Shown here in pieces: positions 52,495 to 61,488 of a stretch of DNA of 64,000 nucleotides. This DNA comes from Limnohabitans_A sp048020265 (lineage in GTDB: Bacteria > Pseudomonadota > Gammaproteobacteria > Burkholderiales > Burkholderiaceae_C): contig NZ_CP171843.1 of NCBI RefSeq assembly GCF_048020265.1, forward strand, positions 62,001-126,000, read 5' to 3'. Position 1 is the stretch's first letter. Each line of letters begins with the position of its first letter. The notes beneath the pieces are model-generated. The model had not been told where the DNA came from and made no database searches. It saw only the letters and a program-made list of their open reading frames with translations. The translations under genes and the position numbers were made by a program.

Positions 52495-53403
52495 TTAAAA
52501 CGACTCGTTGGGGCCCAGATAGCGCCATGTGCCCGGTGGCATTTGCCCCAGTTGCACGCCGCCCATGCGAATGCGCTTGAGGCCCACGACTTTCAGGCCC
52601 ACTTGCTCGCACATGCGTCGAATCTGGCGCTTTTTGCCTTCGGTCAGCACAAAGCGCAGTTGCTCGGGGTTTTGCCAGTCGACCTTGGCGGGCTTGAGCG
52701 GTTTGCCGTCCAGGCTCAGGCCGTGGCGCAGGCGCTCCAGCAGCGCCTTCGGAAACACGGCTTGTACGTTGGCACTTACGCGGTCGAAGTCGCCGATGGC
52801 CGTGAGCTGGTTGGTCTTGCCGCCATAGGTGGCCGATGCGGCGGTGGCAGCGGCGGTGTTTTCGTGGCCGGTGTAGGCCACGCGCACCAGGTATTCTTTT
52901 TCCATCTCCGAGTCTTCACCGATCAGCTGGCGCGCCACGCGGCCGTCTTGGGTCAGCACCAAAAGGCCCGTCGAATCAATGTCGAGCCGCCCGGCCGGAG
53001 CCAGCCCGCGCAGGTGCGGCGGGGTGAAGCGCAGTTTGGACAGGTCGCCAGCCCAGTGGCTGCGTGGGTTGATCAGGGTGATGGCGGGTTCGTGCCCGTC
53101 TTCGGCCTGACCGCTCACATAGCCCATGGGCTTGTGCAGCAAGATGGTCACTTGCCGGTCTTGTTGCTGCTCGGCGGCTTTGTCAATGGTGATGCGGTCT
53201 GACAAGGTGACCTGTTGGCCCATGGTCGCGGGCTGGCCGTTGACTTTGACCCAACCTTGCTCGATCCAGGCATCGGCTTCACGCCGTGAGCACATGCGCA
53301 GCTCGGCCATGCGTTTGTTCAGGCGCGAGGTGCCACTGGGCGCGGCAGTCTCGCCTTTGCCTTCAGGGCGGGGGGCGCGTTTGAAAGCGGGGGGCTGTGT
53401 CAT
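52495..53403 (-). CDS. rluF: 23S rRNA pseudouridine synthase, RluF-like
   Basis: This 302-residue protein belongs to the RsuA/RluBEF family, which isomerises uridine to pseudouridine in rRNA. An N-terminal S4 RNA-binding domain (about residues 26-72: RLNKRMAELRMCSRREADAWIEQG) is followed by the catalytic domain with Asp141 in GRLDIDSTGLLVLTQDG. The late KKRQIRRMCEQVGLKVVGLKRIRMG matches RluF best. The first 25 residues are basic and unstructured. RluB or RluE are alternatives. Confidence 0.85.
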   Translation of the reverse strand: MTQPPAFKRAPRPEGKGETAAPSGTSRLNKRMAELRMCSRREADAWIEQGWVKVNGQPATMGQQVTLSDRITIDKAAEQQQDRQVTILLHKPMGYVSGQAEDGHEPAITLINPRSHWAGDLSKLRFTPPHLRGLAPAGRLDIDSTGLLVLTQDGRVARQLIGEDSEMEKEYLVRVAYTGHENTAAATAASATYGGKTNQLTAIGDFDRVSANVQAVFPKALLERLRHGLSLDGKPLKPAKVDWQNPEQLRFVLTEGKKRQIRRMCEQVGLKVVGLKRIRMGGVQLGQMPPGTWRYLGPNESF

Positions 53404-53469
53404 GTGGGGTATCTCAAGAAGCTGAAATGGGCCGAACCGACCGGTCGCTAATTGTCCCTCTTTTACAAC

Positions 53470-54177
53470 TCAAAACTGGGCTGTGCGCAGCCCCTGCAAA
53501 TCCAGAATCCTCAGCCCGCCATATTCCACGCGGATGAGCTGGTGCGCTTCCAGCACGCGCAGCGCCTCGTTCACGCGTTGGCGCGACAGGCCCACCAGGT
53601 AGGCCAGCTCTTGCTGGGTGATGCGCAGCACCTCGCCCACGCCGGAAAACAGCACCGGGTTGAACAAGGCCGCCAGGTTGCGCGCCAGACGCAGTTCGGG
53701 GTTGTTCATGCGGTCCATTTCACGGGCTGCGATGAACTGCCCCAGCCGTTCATTGAGCTGCTGCATGATGAAACGGTTGAAACCCAGTGAGTGATCGATC
53801 AACCAGTGAAAGGTCTCCAACGGCATGCCGGCCACCACACTGGGGCGCAAGGCCTGGATGTTGTAGCGGTAAACCTCGCGTTTGAGCGCCGTACCCTCGC
53901 CAAACCAGCCGCCCGGCGGCACCCCGGTGAAGGTCATGGTCTGGCCGCTTTCGTTGTCACTGCTCATTTTCAGCAAGCCCGAGATCACGCCAAACCAGAA
54001 AGTCACCGGGCGGCCAACGCGGCAAACATAGTCGCCCACCTGCGGGTCACTGACCACCAGCTGCGGCACGATTTCTAGGCGCTCTTGCGGGCTGAGCAAG
54101 TGCAGCCACGGGATCATCTGCAGCTCGGTTTCGGTGGGTGCTCGGCGACGCTGGTAGACGCTGTTTTCTTGGGCCAT
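53470..54177 (-). CDS. Crp/Fnr-family transcriptional regulator
   Basis: This 235-residue regulator has a cyclic-nucleotide-binding-like beta barrel (about residues 25-140) and a C-terminal helix-turn-helix in ITQQELAYLVGLSRQRVNEALRVLEAHQLI. It lacks the N-terminal cysteine cluster of FNR, having only one cysteine there, so it is not an oxygen-sensing Fe-S protein. The start ATG 54177 gives MAQENSVYQRRR; a longer open frame upstream is a shadow of the ligase gene. It is divergent from the ligase/Liv operon and is the likely regulator of it. Confidence 0.9.
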   Translation of the reverse strand: MAQENSVYQRRRAPTETELQMIPWLHLLSPQERLEIVPQLVVSDPQVGDYVCRVGRPVTFWFGVISGLLKMSSDNESGQTMTFTGVPPGGWFGEGTALKREVYRYNIQALRPSVVAGMPLETFHWLIDHSLGFNRFIMQQLNERLGQFIAAREMDRMNNPELRLARNLAALFNPVLFSGVGEVLRITQQELAYLVGLSRQRVNEALRVLEAHQLIRVEYGGLRILDLQGLRTAQF

Positions 54178-54232
54178 GGCGAGTGTGGTGTTTGTCAGGA
54201 AGCGGTCAGATGCGCTAGGGGTCTTCCCTGAA

Positions 54233-54250
54233 TTGTCGTCTAAACGACAA
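54233..54250. promoter_or_regulatory. perfect palindrome, candidate Crp/Fnr operator
   Basis: TTGTCGT and ACGACAA form a perfect 7-4-7 inverted repeat (54233-54239 with 54244-54250). It lies between the divergent Crp-type regulator and the acyl-CoA ligase gene, 56 bases from the regulator start. Spacing and symmetry suit a dimeric Crp/Fnr-type protein, and the half-site differs from the classical TGTGA and TTGAT. Confidence 0.55.
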
Positions 54251-54333
54251 CTTGGCGTCAAATGACTGCCTAACATGCCTTCCAGTTCAGTCGCATTGCA
54301 TTCGATGCACCGTTTTTGGAGACAGGTCAGGTC

Positions 54334-56280
54334 ATGCAAACAACGTTTCCCCGTTTGATGCTCAAGCACGCTGCCGAGCGCCCCACAGCGCCCGCACTGC
54401 GCGAGAAGGAATATGGCATTTGGCAAACCACCACTTGGGCCGATCTGGCCCGTCTGGTCCAGTCTGTGGCCTGTGGTTTGCACCAGGCAGGCTTGCAGCG
54501 CGGCGAGCACCTGATTGTGGTGGGCTCCAACCGCCCACGGCTGTACGCCACCATGCTGGCCGCGCAGTCGCTGGGCGCGATTCCGGTGCCTCTGTACCAG
54601 GACGCAGCGGCCGCCGAATGCGTGTTTCCCATCACCAACGCCGAAGTGCGCTTTGCCGTGGTGGAAGACCAGGAGCAGGTCGACAAAATGCTGGAGGTGC
54701 GTGAGCAGTGCCCGCAACTCACCCATATTTATTACGACGACCCACGCGGCCTGCGCAAGTACACCGAAGAGGGCCTGGGCGCACTCGAAGAGTTGATCGC
54801 TGCCGGCGGGGTGTTTGCGCAGCAGCATCCCCAGTTTTACGCGCAAGAGGTTGAAAAAGCAGCCTATACCGATGTGGCGGCGATGTTTTTCACCTCGGGC
54901 ACCACGGGCAACCCCAAGGGCGTGGTGCACACTCACAGCTCCTTGATCGACCGAGCCGAAGCAGGCGCCGAGTTTGACAAGCTGACCAGCGCGGAAGATG
55001 TGCTGGCCTACATGCCGCCCGCCTGGATCGGACAGAACATCTTCAGCTATGCGCAGTGGCTGGTGTGCGGCTATGTGGTCAACTGCCCCGAGTCGGGCGC
55101 GACCGTGACCATCGACCTGAAAGAGATCGGCCCAACATACTACTTTGCGCCGCCCCGTGTGTTTGAAGGCATGCTGACCAGCGTGATGATTCGCATGGAA
55201 GACGCGGGCAGCTTCAAGCGCAAGCTGTTTCACTATTTCATGGGTGTGGCCAAAAAAGTCGGCCCCGCTTTGATGGACGGCCAACCGGTGGGCCTGATGG
55301 ACCGCATGGCTTATGCCTTGGGCAACCTCATGGTGTACGGCCCCTTGCGCAACAACATGGGTTTCAGCCGCGTGCGCGTGGCCTACACGGCGGGCGAGGC
55401 GATTGGCCCGGACCTGTTCACCTTCTTCCGCTCGATTGGCGTGAACATCAAGCAGCTGTACGGCTCGACCGAAACCGCGGTGTTTGTCTGCTTGCAGCCT
55501 GACAACCAAGCGCGTGCCGATACCGTGGGCGTGCCCTGCAAGGGCGTGGAAATCAAGGTCGCCGACAACGGCGAAATCTTGGTCAAGTCGCCCGGTTTGC
55601 TCAAGGGTTACTACAAAAACCAAAAGGCCACCGACGAGGTGCTGACGCCGGACGGTTGGTACCACACCAGCGATGCCGGCTTCATCGACAACCACGGGCA
55701 CCTCAAGATCATCGACCGGGTCAAAGACGTGGGCCGCATCCAGGGCGGCGCCAACGACGGCGCGATGTTTGCGCCCAAGTACGTGGAGAACAAACTCAAG
55801 TTCTTCCCGCACATCAAAGAGGTGGTGGCCTACGGTGACCAACGCGAAAAAGTGTGCGTGATGATCAACATCGACTTTGACGCGGTGGGCAACTGGGCCG
55901 AGCGCCGCAACTTGCCTTATGCCGGTTACACCGATCTGGCGCAAAAGCCCGAGGTGTACCAGCTCATCCAAGAGTGCGTGGAAAAGGTCAACGCCGACTT
56001 GGCCGAAGACGCTTTGCTGGCGGGCAGCCAGGTTTCGCGTTTCTTGATTTTGCACAAAGAGCTGGACGCCGACGACGGCGAGTTGACCCGCACCAACAAG
56101 GTACGCCGGGGCTTCATTGCCGACAAATACAAGCCGTTGGTGGATGGCCTGTACGAGGGCAAAACACAGCAGTTCATCGAGACTGTGGTGAAGTTCGAGG
56201 ACGGCCGCACCGGCAGCGTCAGCGCCACACTCAAGATTTCCGACGCCAAAACATTCACACCCGTGAAGGCCGCAGCATGA
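54334..56280 (+). CDS. AMP-dependent acyl-CoA ligase linked to a Liv-type importer
   Basis: This 648-residue adenylate-forming enzyme activates a carboxylic acid with ATP and CoA. The ATP-binding motif is FFTSGTTGNPKGVVHTH, followed by YGSTETAVFVCLQPD and the hinge IIDRVKDVGRI. It resembles long-chain acyl-CoA synthetases that lead Liv-type operons. I use ATG 54334; a TTG six codons upstream is possible. Its stop codon overlaps the start of the ATPase gene by four bases, so the ligase and importer are translationally coupled. The substrate is unknown. Confidence 0.9.
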   Translation: MQTTFPRLMLKHAAERPTAPALREKEYGIWQTTTWADLARLVQSVACGLHQAGLQRGEHLIVVGSNRPRLYATMLAAQSLGAIPVPLYQDAAAAECVFPITNAEVRFAVVEDQEQVDKMLEVREQCPQLTHIYYDDPRGLRKYTEEGLGALEELIAAGGVFAQQHPQFYAQEVEKAAYTDVAAMFFTSGTTGNPKGVVHTHSSLIDRAEAGAEFDKLTSAEDVLAYMPPAWIGQNIFSYAQWLVCGYVVNCPESGATVTIDLKEIGPTYYFAPPRVFEGMLTSVMIRMEDAGSFKRKLFHYFMGVAKKVGPALMDGQPVGLMDRMAYALGNLMVYGPLRNNMGFSRVRVAYTAGEAIGPDLFTFFRSIGVNIKQLYGSTETAVFVCLQPDNQARADTVGVPCKGVEIKVADNGEILVKSPGLLKGYYKNQKATDEVLTPDGWYHTSDAGFIDNHGHLKIIDRVKDVGRIQGGANDGAMFAPKYVENKLKFFPHIKEVVAYGDQREKVCVMINIDFDAVGNWAERRNLPYAGYTDLAQKPEVYQLIQECVEKVNADLAEDALLAGSQVSRFLILHKELDADDGELTRTNKVRRGFIADKYKPLVDGLYEGKTQQFIETVVKFEDGRTGSVSATLKISDAKTFTPVKAAA

Positions 56281-57059
56281 CCAAGAAAATCGGCGACGTC
56301 ATCCTGGACGTCAAGAACATCAGTTTGCGTTTCGGCGGTGTGAAGGCGCTGACCGACATCTCGTTCAATGTGCGCGAGCACGAAGTGCGCGCCATCATTG
56401 GCCCCAACGGCGCAGGCAAAAGCTCGATGCTCAATTGCATCAACGGGGTGTACACGCCGCAAGAGGGCAGCATCACTTTCCGGGGTCAGCAGTTTGACCA
56501 CATGAACAGCCGCCAAGTGGCCGAAATGGGCATTGCGCGCACCTTCCAGAACCTGGCGCTGTTCAAGGGCATGAGCGTGATCGACAACATCATGACCGGT
56601 CGCAACCTGCGCATCAAAAGCAACCTGTTCATGCAGGCCTTGCGCATTGGCCCCGCCCAGCGCGAAGAAGAAGAGCACCGCGAATTTGTCGAGCACATCA
56701 TCGACTTTCTGGAAATCCAGGCTTTTCGCAAAACGCCTGTGGGGCAGTTGCCTTATGGCTTGCAAAAGCGGGTGGACCTGGGCCGCGCCCTGGCCATGGA
56801 GCCCAAGGTGTTGTTGCTTGACGAGCCCATGGCCGGCATGAACCTGGAAGAAAAGCAGGACATGAGCCGCTTCATTCTGGATGTGAACGATGAATTTGGC
56901 ACCACCATCGTGCTGATCGAGCACGACATGGGCGTGGTGATGGACATCTCCGACCGCGTGGTGGTGCTGGACTATGGCAAAAAAATCGGCGACGGCACAC
57001 CCGAAGAAGTGCGCAACAACGAAGAAGTGATCAGTGCCTATCTGGGCACCAGCCACTGA
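56277..57059 (+). CDS. livG: Liv-type ABC transporter ATP-binding protein (LivG)
   Basis: This 260-residue ABC ATPase has Walker A IIGPNGAGKSS, signature QLPYGLQKRVDLGRAL and Walker B LLLDEPMAGMNLEE, and it matches the LivG half of branched-chain-amino-acid-type importers. The ATG overlaps the ligase stop codon. With LivH, LivM, LivK and LivF genes following it completes a full importer, which in this context probably carries an organic or aromatic acid. Confidence 0.93.
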   Translation: MTKKIGDVILDVKNISLRFGGVKALTDISFNVREHEVRAIIGPNGAGKSSMLNCINGVYTPQEGSITFRGQQFDHMNSRQVAEMGIARTFQNLALFKGMSVIDNIMTGRNLRIKSNLFMQALRIGPAQREEEEHREFVEHIIDFLEIQAFRKTPVGQLPYGLQKRVDLGRALAMEPKVLLLDEPMAGMNLEEKQDMSRFILDVNDEFGTTIVLIEHDMGVVMDISDRVVVLDYGKKIGDGTPEEVRNNEEVISAYLGTSH

Positions 57060-57071
57060 GGAGAACAAGAC

Positions 57072-58001
57072 ATGGCATTTTTTCTGGAAGCTCTTTTGGG
57101 TGGCCTCATGGCCGGCATGCTCTACGCGCTGGTAGCGCTGGGCTTTGTGCTGATTTTCAAGGCCTCTGGCGTGTTCAACTTCGCTCAAGGCGCGATGGTG
57201 CTGTTCGCGGCTTTGGCCATGGCGCGTTTTTCGGAGTGGATGCCCGGTTGGCTGGGCATCGAAGACAAGTTCCTGGGTAACCTGATCGCCTTTGTGCTGT
57301 CGGCCGCCATCATGTTCGTGCTGGCCTGGCTGATCGAGCGCCTGGTGCTGCGTCACCTGGTCAACCAAGAGGGCGTGACGTTGCTGATGGCAACCCTGGG
57401 CATCACCTATTTCCTGGACGGCCTGGGCCAGACCATCTTTGGCAGCGACATTTACAAGATCGATGTGGGCATGCCCAAGGACCCGATCTTCCTGTTTGAT
57501 TCGATTTTCCAAGGGGGTGTGCTGGTCAATCTGGAAGACGTTTACGCGGCCTGTATTGCGGCCTTGCTGGTGGTGGTCTTGTCGTTGTTCTTCCAAAAAA
57601 CCAGCACTGGCCGCGCCCTCCGTGCGGTGGCCGATGACCACCAGGCGGCGCAGTCGATTGGTATCCCACTGAACCGCATCTGGGTGATCGTCTGGTTTGT
57701 GGCGGGCATCACCGCCTTGGTGGCCGGCATCATCTGGGGCTCCAAGATGGGCGTGCAGTTCTCGTTGACCACCGTGGCTTTGCGGGCACTGCCGGTGATC
57801 ATTTTGGGTGGCCTGACCTCGGTGCCGGGCGCCATCATCGGTGGCCTGATCATCGGTGTGGGCGAGAAACTGTCCGAGGTGTACCTCGGCCCCTATGTGG
57901 GCGGCGGCATTGAAATTTGGTTCGCTTATGTGCTGGCGCTGGTGTTCTTGCTGTTCCGTCCGCAAGGCCTGTTCGGCGAAAAAATCATCGACCGCGTGTA
58001 A
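57072..58001 (+). CDS. livH: Liv-type ABC transporter permease (LivH)
   Basis: This 309-residue inner-membrane permease has about eight hydrophobic helices and the LivH-type N terminus FFLEALLGGLMAGMLYALVALGFVLI. The conserved QAAQSIGIPLNRIWVIVW region contacts the ATPase. GAGGAGAAC precedes ATG 57072. LivM follows 12 bases after its stop. Confidence 0.93.
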   Translation: MAFFLEALLGGLMAGMLYALVALGFVLIFKASGVFNFAQGAMVLFAALAMARFSEWMPGWLGIEDKFLGNLIAFVLSAAIMFVLAWLIERLVLRHLVNQEGVTLLMATLGITYFLDGLGQTIFGSDIYKIDVGMPKDPIFLFDSIFQGGVLVNLEDVYAACIAALLVVVLSLFFQKTSTGRALRAVADDHQAAQSIGIPLNRIWVIVWFVAGITALVAGIIWGSKMGVQFSLTTVALRALPVIILGGLTSVPGAIIGGLIIGVGEKLSEVYLGPYVGGGIEIWFAYVLALVFLLFRPQGLFGEKIIDRV

Positions 58002-58013
58002 GGAGAGGAAAAC

Positions 58014-59090
58014 ATGTTCTACAGAGAAAACGGTCAGTTCAAGACCTCTTACCGCAGCGACCAGCAGATCTTTGCGATTGCACAAGACCGCTGGGCCATT
58101 CTGGCGCTCGTCGCCTTCGCCTTCATCGGCGTGCCCTTCATTGCCGATGAATACATGTTCCGCGCCATCTTGATCCCATTCCTGATCCTGTCGCTGGCAG
58201 CTTTGGGGGTGAACATTCTGGTCGGTTACTGCGGTCAAATTTCCTTGGGTTCGGGTGCGTTCATGGCGGTGGGGGCCTACATGGCCTACAACACCTACAT
58301 CCGCATTGAGGGCATGCCGCTGATCGTGGCGCTGCTGGCCGGGGGCTTTTTTGCCACCCTGGTGGGCATGTTTTTCGGTATCCCCAGCTTGCGCGTCAAG
58401 GGCTTGTATTTGGCGGTGGCCACGTTGGCGGCGCAGTTCTTTTGCGATTGGGCTTTCCTGCGCATTGGCTGGTTCACCAACAACAACGCCTCGGGTTCGG
58501 TCTCGGTCTCCAACCTGAATGTGTTGGGCTGGTCCATCGACACCCCGCTGCAAAAGTATTTGTTCTGTCTGGTCTTTTTGGTTGTGTTCGGCTTGCTTGC
58601 CAAAAACCTGGTGCGCTCGGCCATTGGCCGTGAGTGGATGGCCATCCGCGACATGGATGTGGCAGCGGCGGTGATCGGCATTCGGCCGGTGTACGCCAAG
58701 CTCAGCGCCTTTGCCGTGAGCTCGTTCATTGTGGGTGTGGCCGGCGGCCTGTGGGGTTTTGTGCACCTGGGTTCGTGGGAGCCAGCGGCTTTCTCGATCG
58801 ACCGTTCGTTCCAGCTGTTGTTCATGGTCATCATTGGCGGCATGGGCTCCATCATGGGCAGCTTCTTTGGTGCGGCTTTCATCGTGGTCTTGCCGATTTT
58901 CCTTAACCAGTTCTTGCCCTGGGCGGGTGATCTGGTCGGTGTCAGCATCTCGACCGCAGCCGTCTCTCACACCGAATTCATGATCTTTGGTGCCCTGATT
59001 GTGTGGTTCCTGATCGTGGAGCCGCATGGCCTGGCCAAGTTGTGGTCGGTGGCCAAGCAAAAGCTGCGTCTGTGGCCTTTCCCGCACTGA
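58014..59090 (+). CDS. livM: Liv-type ABC transporter permease (LivM)
   Basis: This 358-residue permease has a hydrophilic N-terminal stretch (about 35 residues) before its helices, as in LivM. Typical blocks are ALGVNILVGYCGQISLGSGAFMAVGAY and the coupling region RDMDVAAAVIGIRPVYAKLSAFAVSSF. AAGGAGAGG precedes ATG 58014. The substrate-binding protein gene follows after 61 bases. Confidence 0.92.
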   Translation: MFYRENGQFKTSYRSDQQIFAIAQDRWAILALVAFAFIGVPFIADEYMFRAILIPFLILSLAALGVNILVGYCGQISLGSGAFMAVGAYMAYNTYIRIEGMPLIVALLAGGFFATLVGMFFGIPSLRVKGLYLAVATLAAQFFCDWAFLRIGWFTNNNASGSVSVSNLNVLGWSIDTPLQKYLFCLVFLVVFGLLAKNLVRSAIGREWMAIRDMDVAAAVIGIRPVYAKLSAFAVSSFIVGVAGGLWGFVHLGSWEPAAFSIDRSFQLLFMVIIGGMGSIMGSFFGAAFIVVLPIFLNQFLPWAGDLVGVSISTAAVSHTEFMIFGALIVWFLIVEPHGLAKLWSVAKQKLRLWPFPH

Positions 59091-59151
59091 GCCCAGCGAT
59101 TTTCACAAGTGTTTTTCCCAAGTGCTTCCCTTTTTTAACAGGAGACAAACC

Positions 59152-60489
59152 ATGAAGCTTCGTCAACTCGCTTTGGCCACCACGGTGGCGGCTGCCGGTC
59201 TTGCCAGTGCGCTGGTCAGCACCGTGGCCACGGCCCAAACCAAAGAGCAGTTTTTCCCCGTGCTGGTCTACCGCACGGGCGCTTACGCTCCCAACGGCGT
59301 GCCTTTTGCCAACGGCTATGTGGACTACCTCAAGCTGGTCAATGCACGCGGCGGTATCAACGGCGTCAAGCTCAGCTATGAAGAGTGCGAAACCGGCTAC
59401 GCCACCGACCGCGGCGTGGAGTGCTATGAGCGCCTGAAGGGCAAGAACGGCGGCGCGACCGTGTTCCAGCCGCTGTCCACCGGCATCACCTTTGCGCTGA
59501 CCGAAAAAGCCCCTGGCGACAAAATCCCCCTGATCACTGCTGGCTACGGCCGCAGCGAATCGGCTGACGGCGGCGTGTTCAAGTGGAACTTCCCCTTGGC
59601 CGGCACCTACTGGGTGGCCGGTGACGTGATCGTCCAGGACATTGCCAAGAAACTCGGCGGTGCCGACAAGCTCAAGGGCAAGCACATCGCGCTGGTCTAC
59701 CACGACAGCCCATTCGGCAAAGAAGCCATCCCGATCTTGCAAGAGCGTGCCGCTATGCACGGCTTCAAGCTGAGCCTCTTGCCTGTGACCCACCCCGGTG
59801 TGGAGCAAAAGTCCACTTGGCTGCAAATTCGCCGCGACCGCCCTGACTACGTCGTCAACTGGGGCTGGGGCGTGATGAACTCCACCTTGCTCAAAGAAGC
59901 GCAAGCGACCGGCTACCCCCGCGAAAAAATCTACGGCGTGTGGTGGGCGGGTGCCGAGCCTGACGTCAAGGACGTGGGCATGGGTGCCAAGGGCTACAAC
60001 GCCATCACCATGCAGCACGGTGCCGAAAAAGGCGCGGCTGTCGTGAAGGAAGTGCTGGACAAGTTGCATGCCAAAGGCCAAGGTACAGGCCCGAAGGACG
60101 AAGTGGGTGATGTGCTGTACATGCGCGGTTTGTTCAGCGCCATGTTCGCCGTGGAAGGTGTGCGCCAAGCGCAAGAGAAGTACGGCAAGGGCAAAGTCAT
60201 GACCGGCGAGCAAGCACGCTGGGGTTATGAAAACCTGAACCTGACCCAACCCAAGCTGGATGCTTTGGGCTTCAAAGGCGTGCTGCGTCCCATCTCCACC
60301 TCGTGCGCTGACCACATGGGTGCGAACTGGGCCCGTATCCACACCTGGGACGGCAGCAAGTGGCAGTTCAGCAGCGACTGGTACCAGGCCGATGAGCAGA
60401 TCATCAAGCCCATGGTGAAAGCCGCAGCCGACAAGTACGCCGCCGAGAAGAAGATCACACGCCGCACCCCTGCGGATTGCCAGTCCTGA
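59152..60489 (+). CDS. livK: Liv-type ABC transporter substrate-binding protein
   Basis: This 445-residue periplasmic receptor has a signal peptide ending near VATAQ, then a periplasmic-binding fold with FANGYVDYLKLVNARGGINGVKL and GVECYERLKG. It matches the LivK-like group that binds small organic acids as well as amino acids. AGGAGAC precedes ATG 59152. It lies upstream of livF, from which three strong hairpins separate it; these may raise receptor mRNA stability. Confidence 0.9.
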   Translation: MKLRQLALATTVAAAGLASALVSTVATAQTKEQFFPVLVYRTGAYAPNGVPFANGYVDYLKLVNARGGINGVKLSYEECETGYATDRGVECYERLKGKNGGATVFQPLSTGITFALTEKAPGDKIPLITAGYGRSESADGGVFKWNFPLAGTYWVAGDVIVQDIAKKLGGADKLKGKHIALVYHDSPFGKEAIPILQERAAMHGFKLSLLPVTHPGVEQKSTWLQIRRDRPDYVVNWGWGVMNSTLLKEAQATGYPREKIYGVWWAGAEPDVKDVGMGAKGYNAITMQHGAEKGAAVVKEVLDKLHAKGQGTGPKDEVGDVLYMRGLFSAMFAVEGVRQAQEKYGKGKVMTGEQARWGYENLNLTQPKLDALGFKGVLRPISTSCADHMGANWARIHTWDGSKWQFSSDWYQADEQIIKPMVKAAADKYAAEKKITRRTPADCQS

Positions 60490-60497
60490 TCGGTGAA

Positions 60498-60588
60498 CAG
60501 CCCGCTGCGCAAGTGGCGGGCTGCAGCTGCAGGGTGGTTCGCGCCACCAGCAGCTGCCACATGAAACCCTTGCGTGCAGCGGTTTCAT
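60498..60588 (+). promoter_or_regulatory. three tandem hairpins between livK and livF
   Basis: Three stem-loops fill the 136-base gap. The first is 8 bp (60498-60505 with 60516-60523). The second has 8 bp outer (60523-60530 with 60550-60557) and 5 bp inner (60533-60537 with 60544-60548) helices. The third is a perfect 8 bp (60561-60568 with 60581-60588). No T run follows, so they are not terminators. A stabilising or processing role is inferred. Confidence 0.6.
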
Positions 60589-60625
60589 TTGGCTTGAACC
60601 CCAGAGTAAAGAAAAGGCACAGTCC

Positions 60626-61435
60626 ATGAGCGACAAAAACATTGTTCTGAACGTCAACGGCATCGAGGTCATCTACAACCACGTCATCCTGGTGCTCAAG
60701 GGCGTGTCCCTGCAGGTGCCCGAGCAAGGTATCGTGGCTTTGCTGGGCGGTAACGGCGCGGGCAAGACCACCACGCTGCGGGCCATCTCTAACCTGCTCA
60801 AAGGCGAGCGCGGCGAGGTGACCAAGGGCTCCATTGAGCTGCGCGGCGAGCGTATCGAAAACCTGTCCCCTGCCGATTTGGTGAACCGGGGTGTGGTGCA
60901 GGTCATGGAAGGTCGCCACTGCTTTGCCCACCTGACCATCGAAGAAAACCTGATGACCGGCAGCTACACCCGCACTGACAAGGGCGAGATTGCGGCCAAC
61001 CTGGACAAGGTCTACACCTATTTTCCGCGCCTCAAAACCCGCCGTACCTCGCAAGCGGCTTACACCTCGGGCGGCGAGCAGCAGATGTGCGCCATTGGCC
61101 GCGCCCTGATGACCAACCCCAGCGTGGTGCTGCTCGATGAGCCCTCGATGGGCTTGGCCCCGCAGATCGTGGAAGAGGTGTTCAACATCGTCAAGGATCT
61201 GAACGACAAGGAAAAAGTCACCTTCCTGATCGCCGAGCAGAACACCAACATGGCCCTGAAATACGCCGACTATGGCTACATCATGGAGTCTGGCCGGATT
61301 GTGATGGACGGCGCGGCTGAAGACCTGCGCACCAACGAGGACGTGAAAGAGTTTTACCTGGGCATGGGCGGCGGCGAGCGCAAGAGCTTCAAAGACGTCA
61401 AGAGCTACAAGCGACGCAAGCGCTGGTTGGCTTGA
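60626..61435 (+). CDS. livF: Liv-type ABC transporter ATP-binding protein (LivF)
   Basis: This 269-residue ABC ATPase has Walker A LLGGNGAGKTT, signature SGGEQQMCAIGRAL and Walker B VVLLDEPSMGLAP, matching LivF. It completes the importer with LivG, LivH and LivM. It begins after the hairpin-rich gap, with an AAAGGCAC-like upstream region that is a weak ribosome binding site. The CoA ligase gene follows after 53 bases. Confidence 0.93.
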   Translation: MSDKNIVLNVNGIEVIYNHVILVLKGVSLQVPEQGIVALLGGNGAGKTTTLRAISNLLKGERGEVTKGSIELRGERIENLSPADLVNRGVVQVMEGRHCFAHLTIEENLMTGSYTRTDKGEIAANLDKVYTYFPRLKTRRTSQAAYTSGGEQQMCAIGRALMTNPSVVLLDEPSMGLAPQIVEEVFNIVKDLNDKEKVTFLIAEQNTNMALKYADYGYIMESGRIVMDGAAEDLRTNEDVKEFYLGMGGGERKSFKDVKSYKRRKRWLA

Positions 61436-61488
61436 GGCTTTGATTTCCCCACTCTCCTTTCTCACAGCAGTACCCCAGAAAGCAAACC

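Noticed and set aside
50526..52580. A 2-kb plus-strand open frame opposite htpG
   Set aside because: The product is low-complexity and hydrophobic without motifs, and htpG on the other strand is certain.
55926..59087. A very long minus-strand open frame opposite the livGHM region
   Set aside because: Its product is low-complexity (rich in His, Gln and Arg), unlike any family, and the plus strand encodes clear LivG, LivH and LivM proteins. It is a codon-bias shadow in a GC-rich genome.
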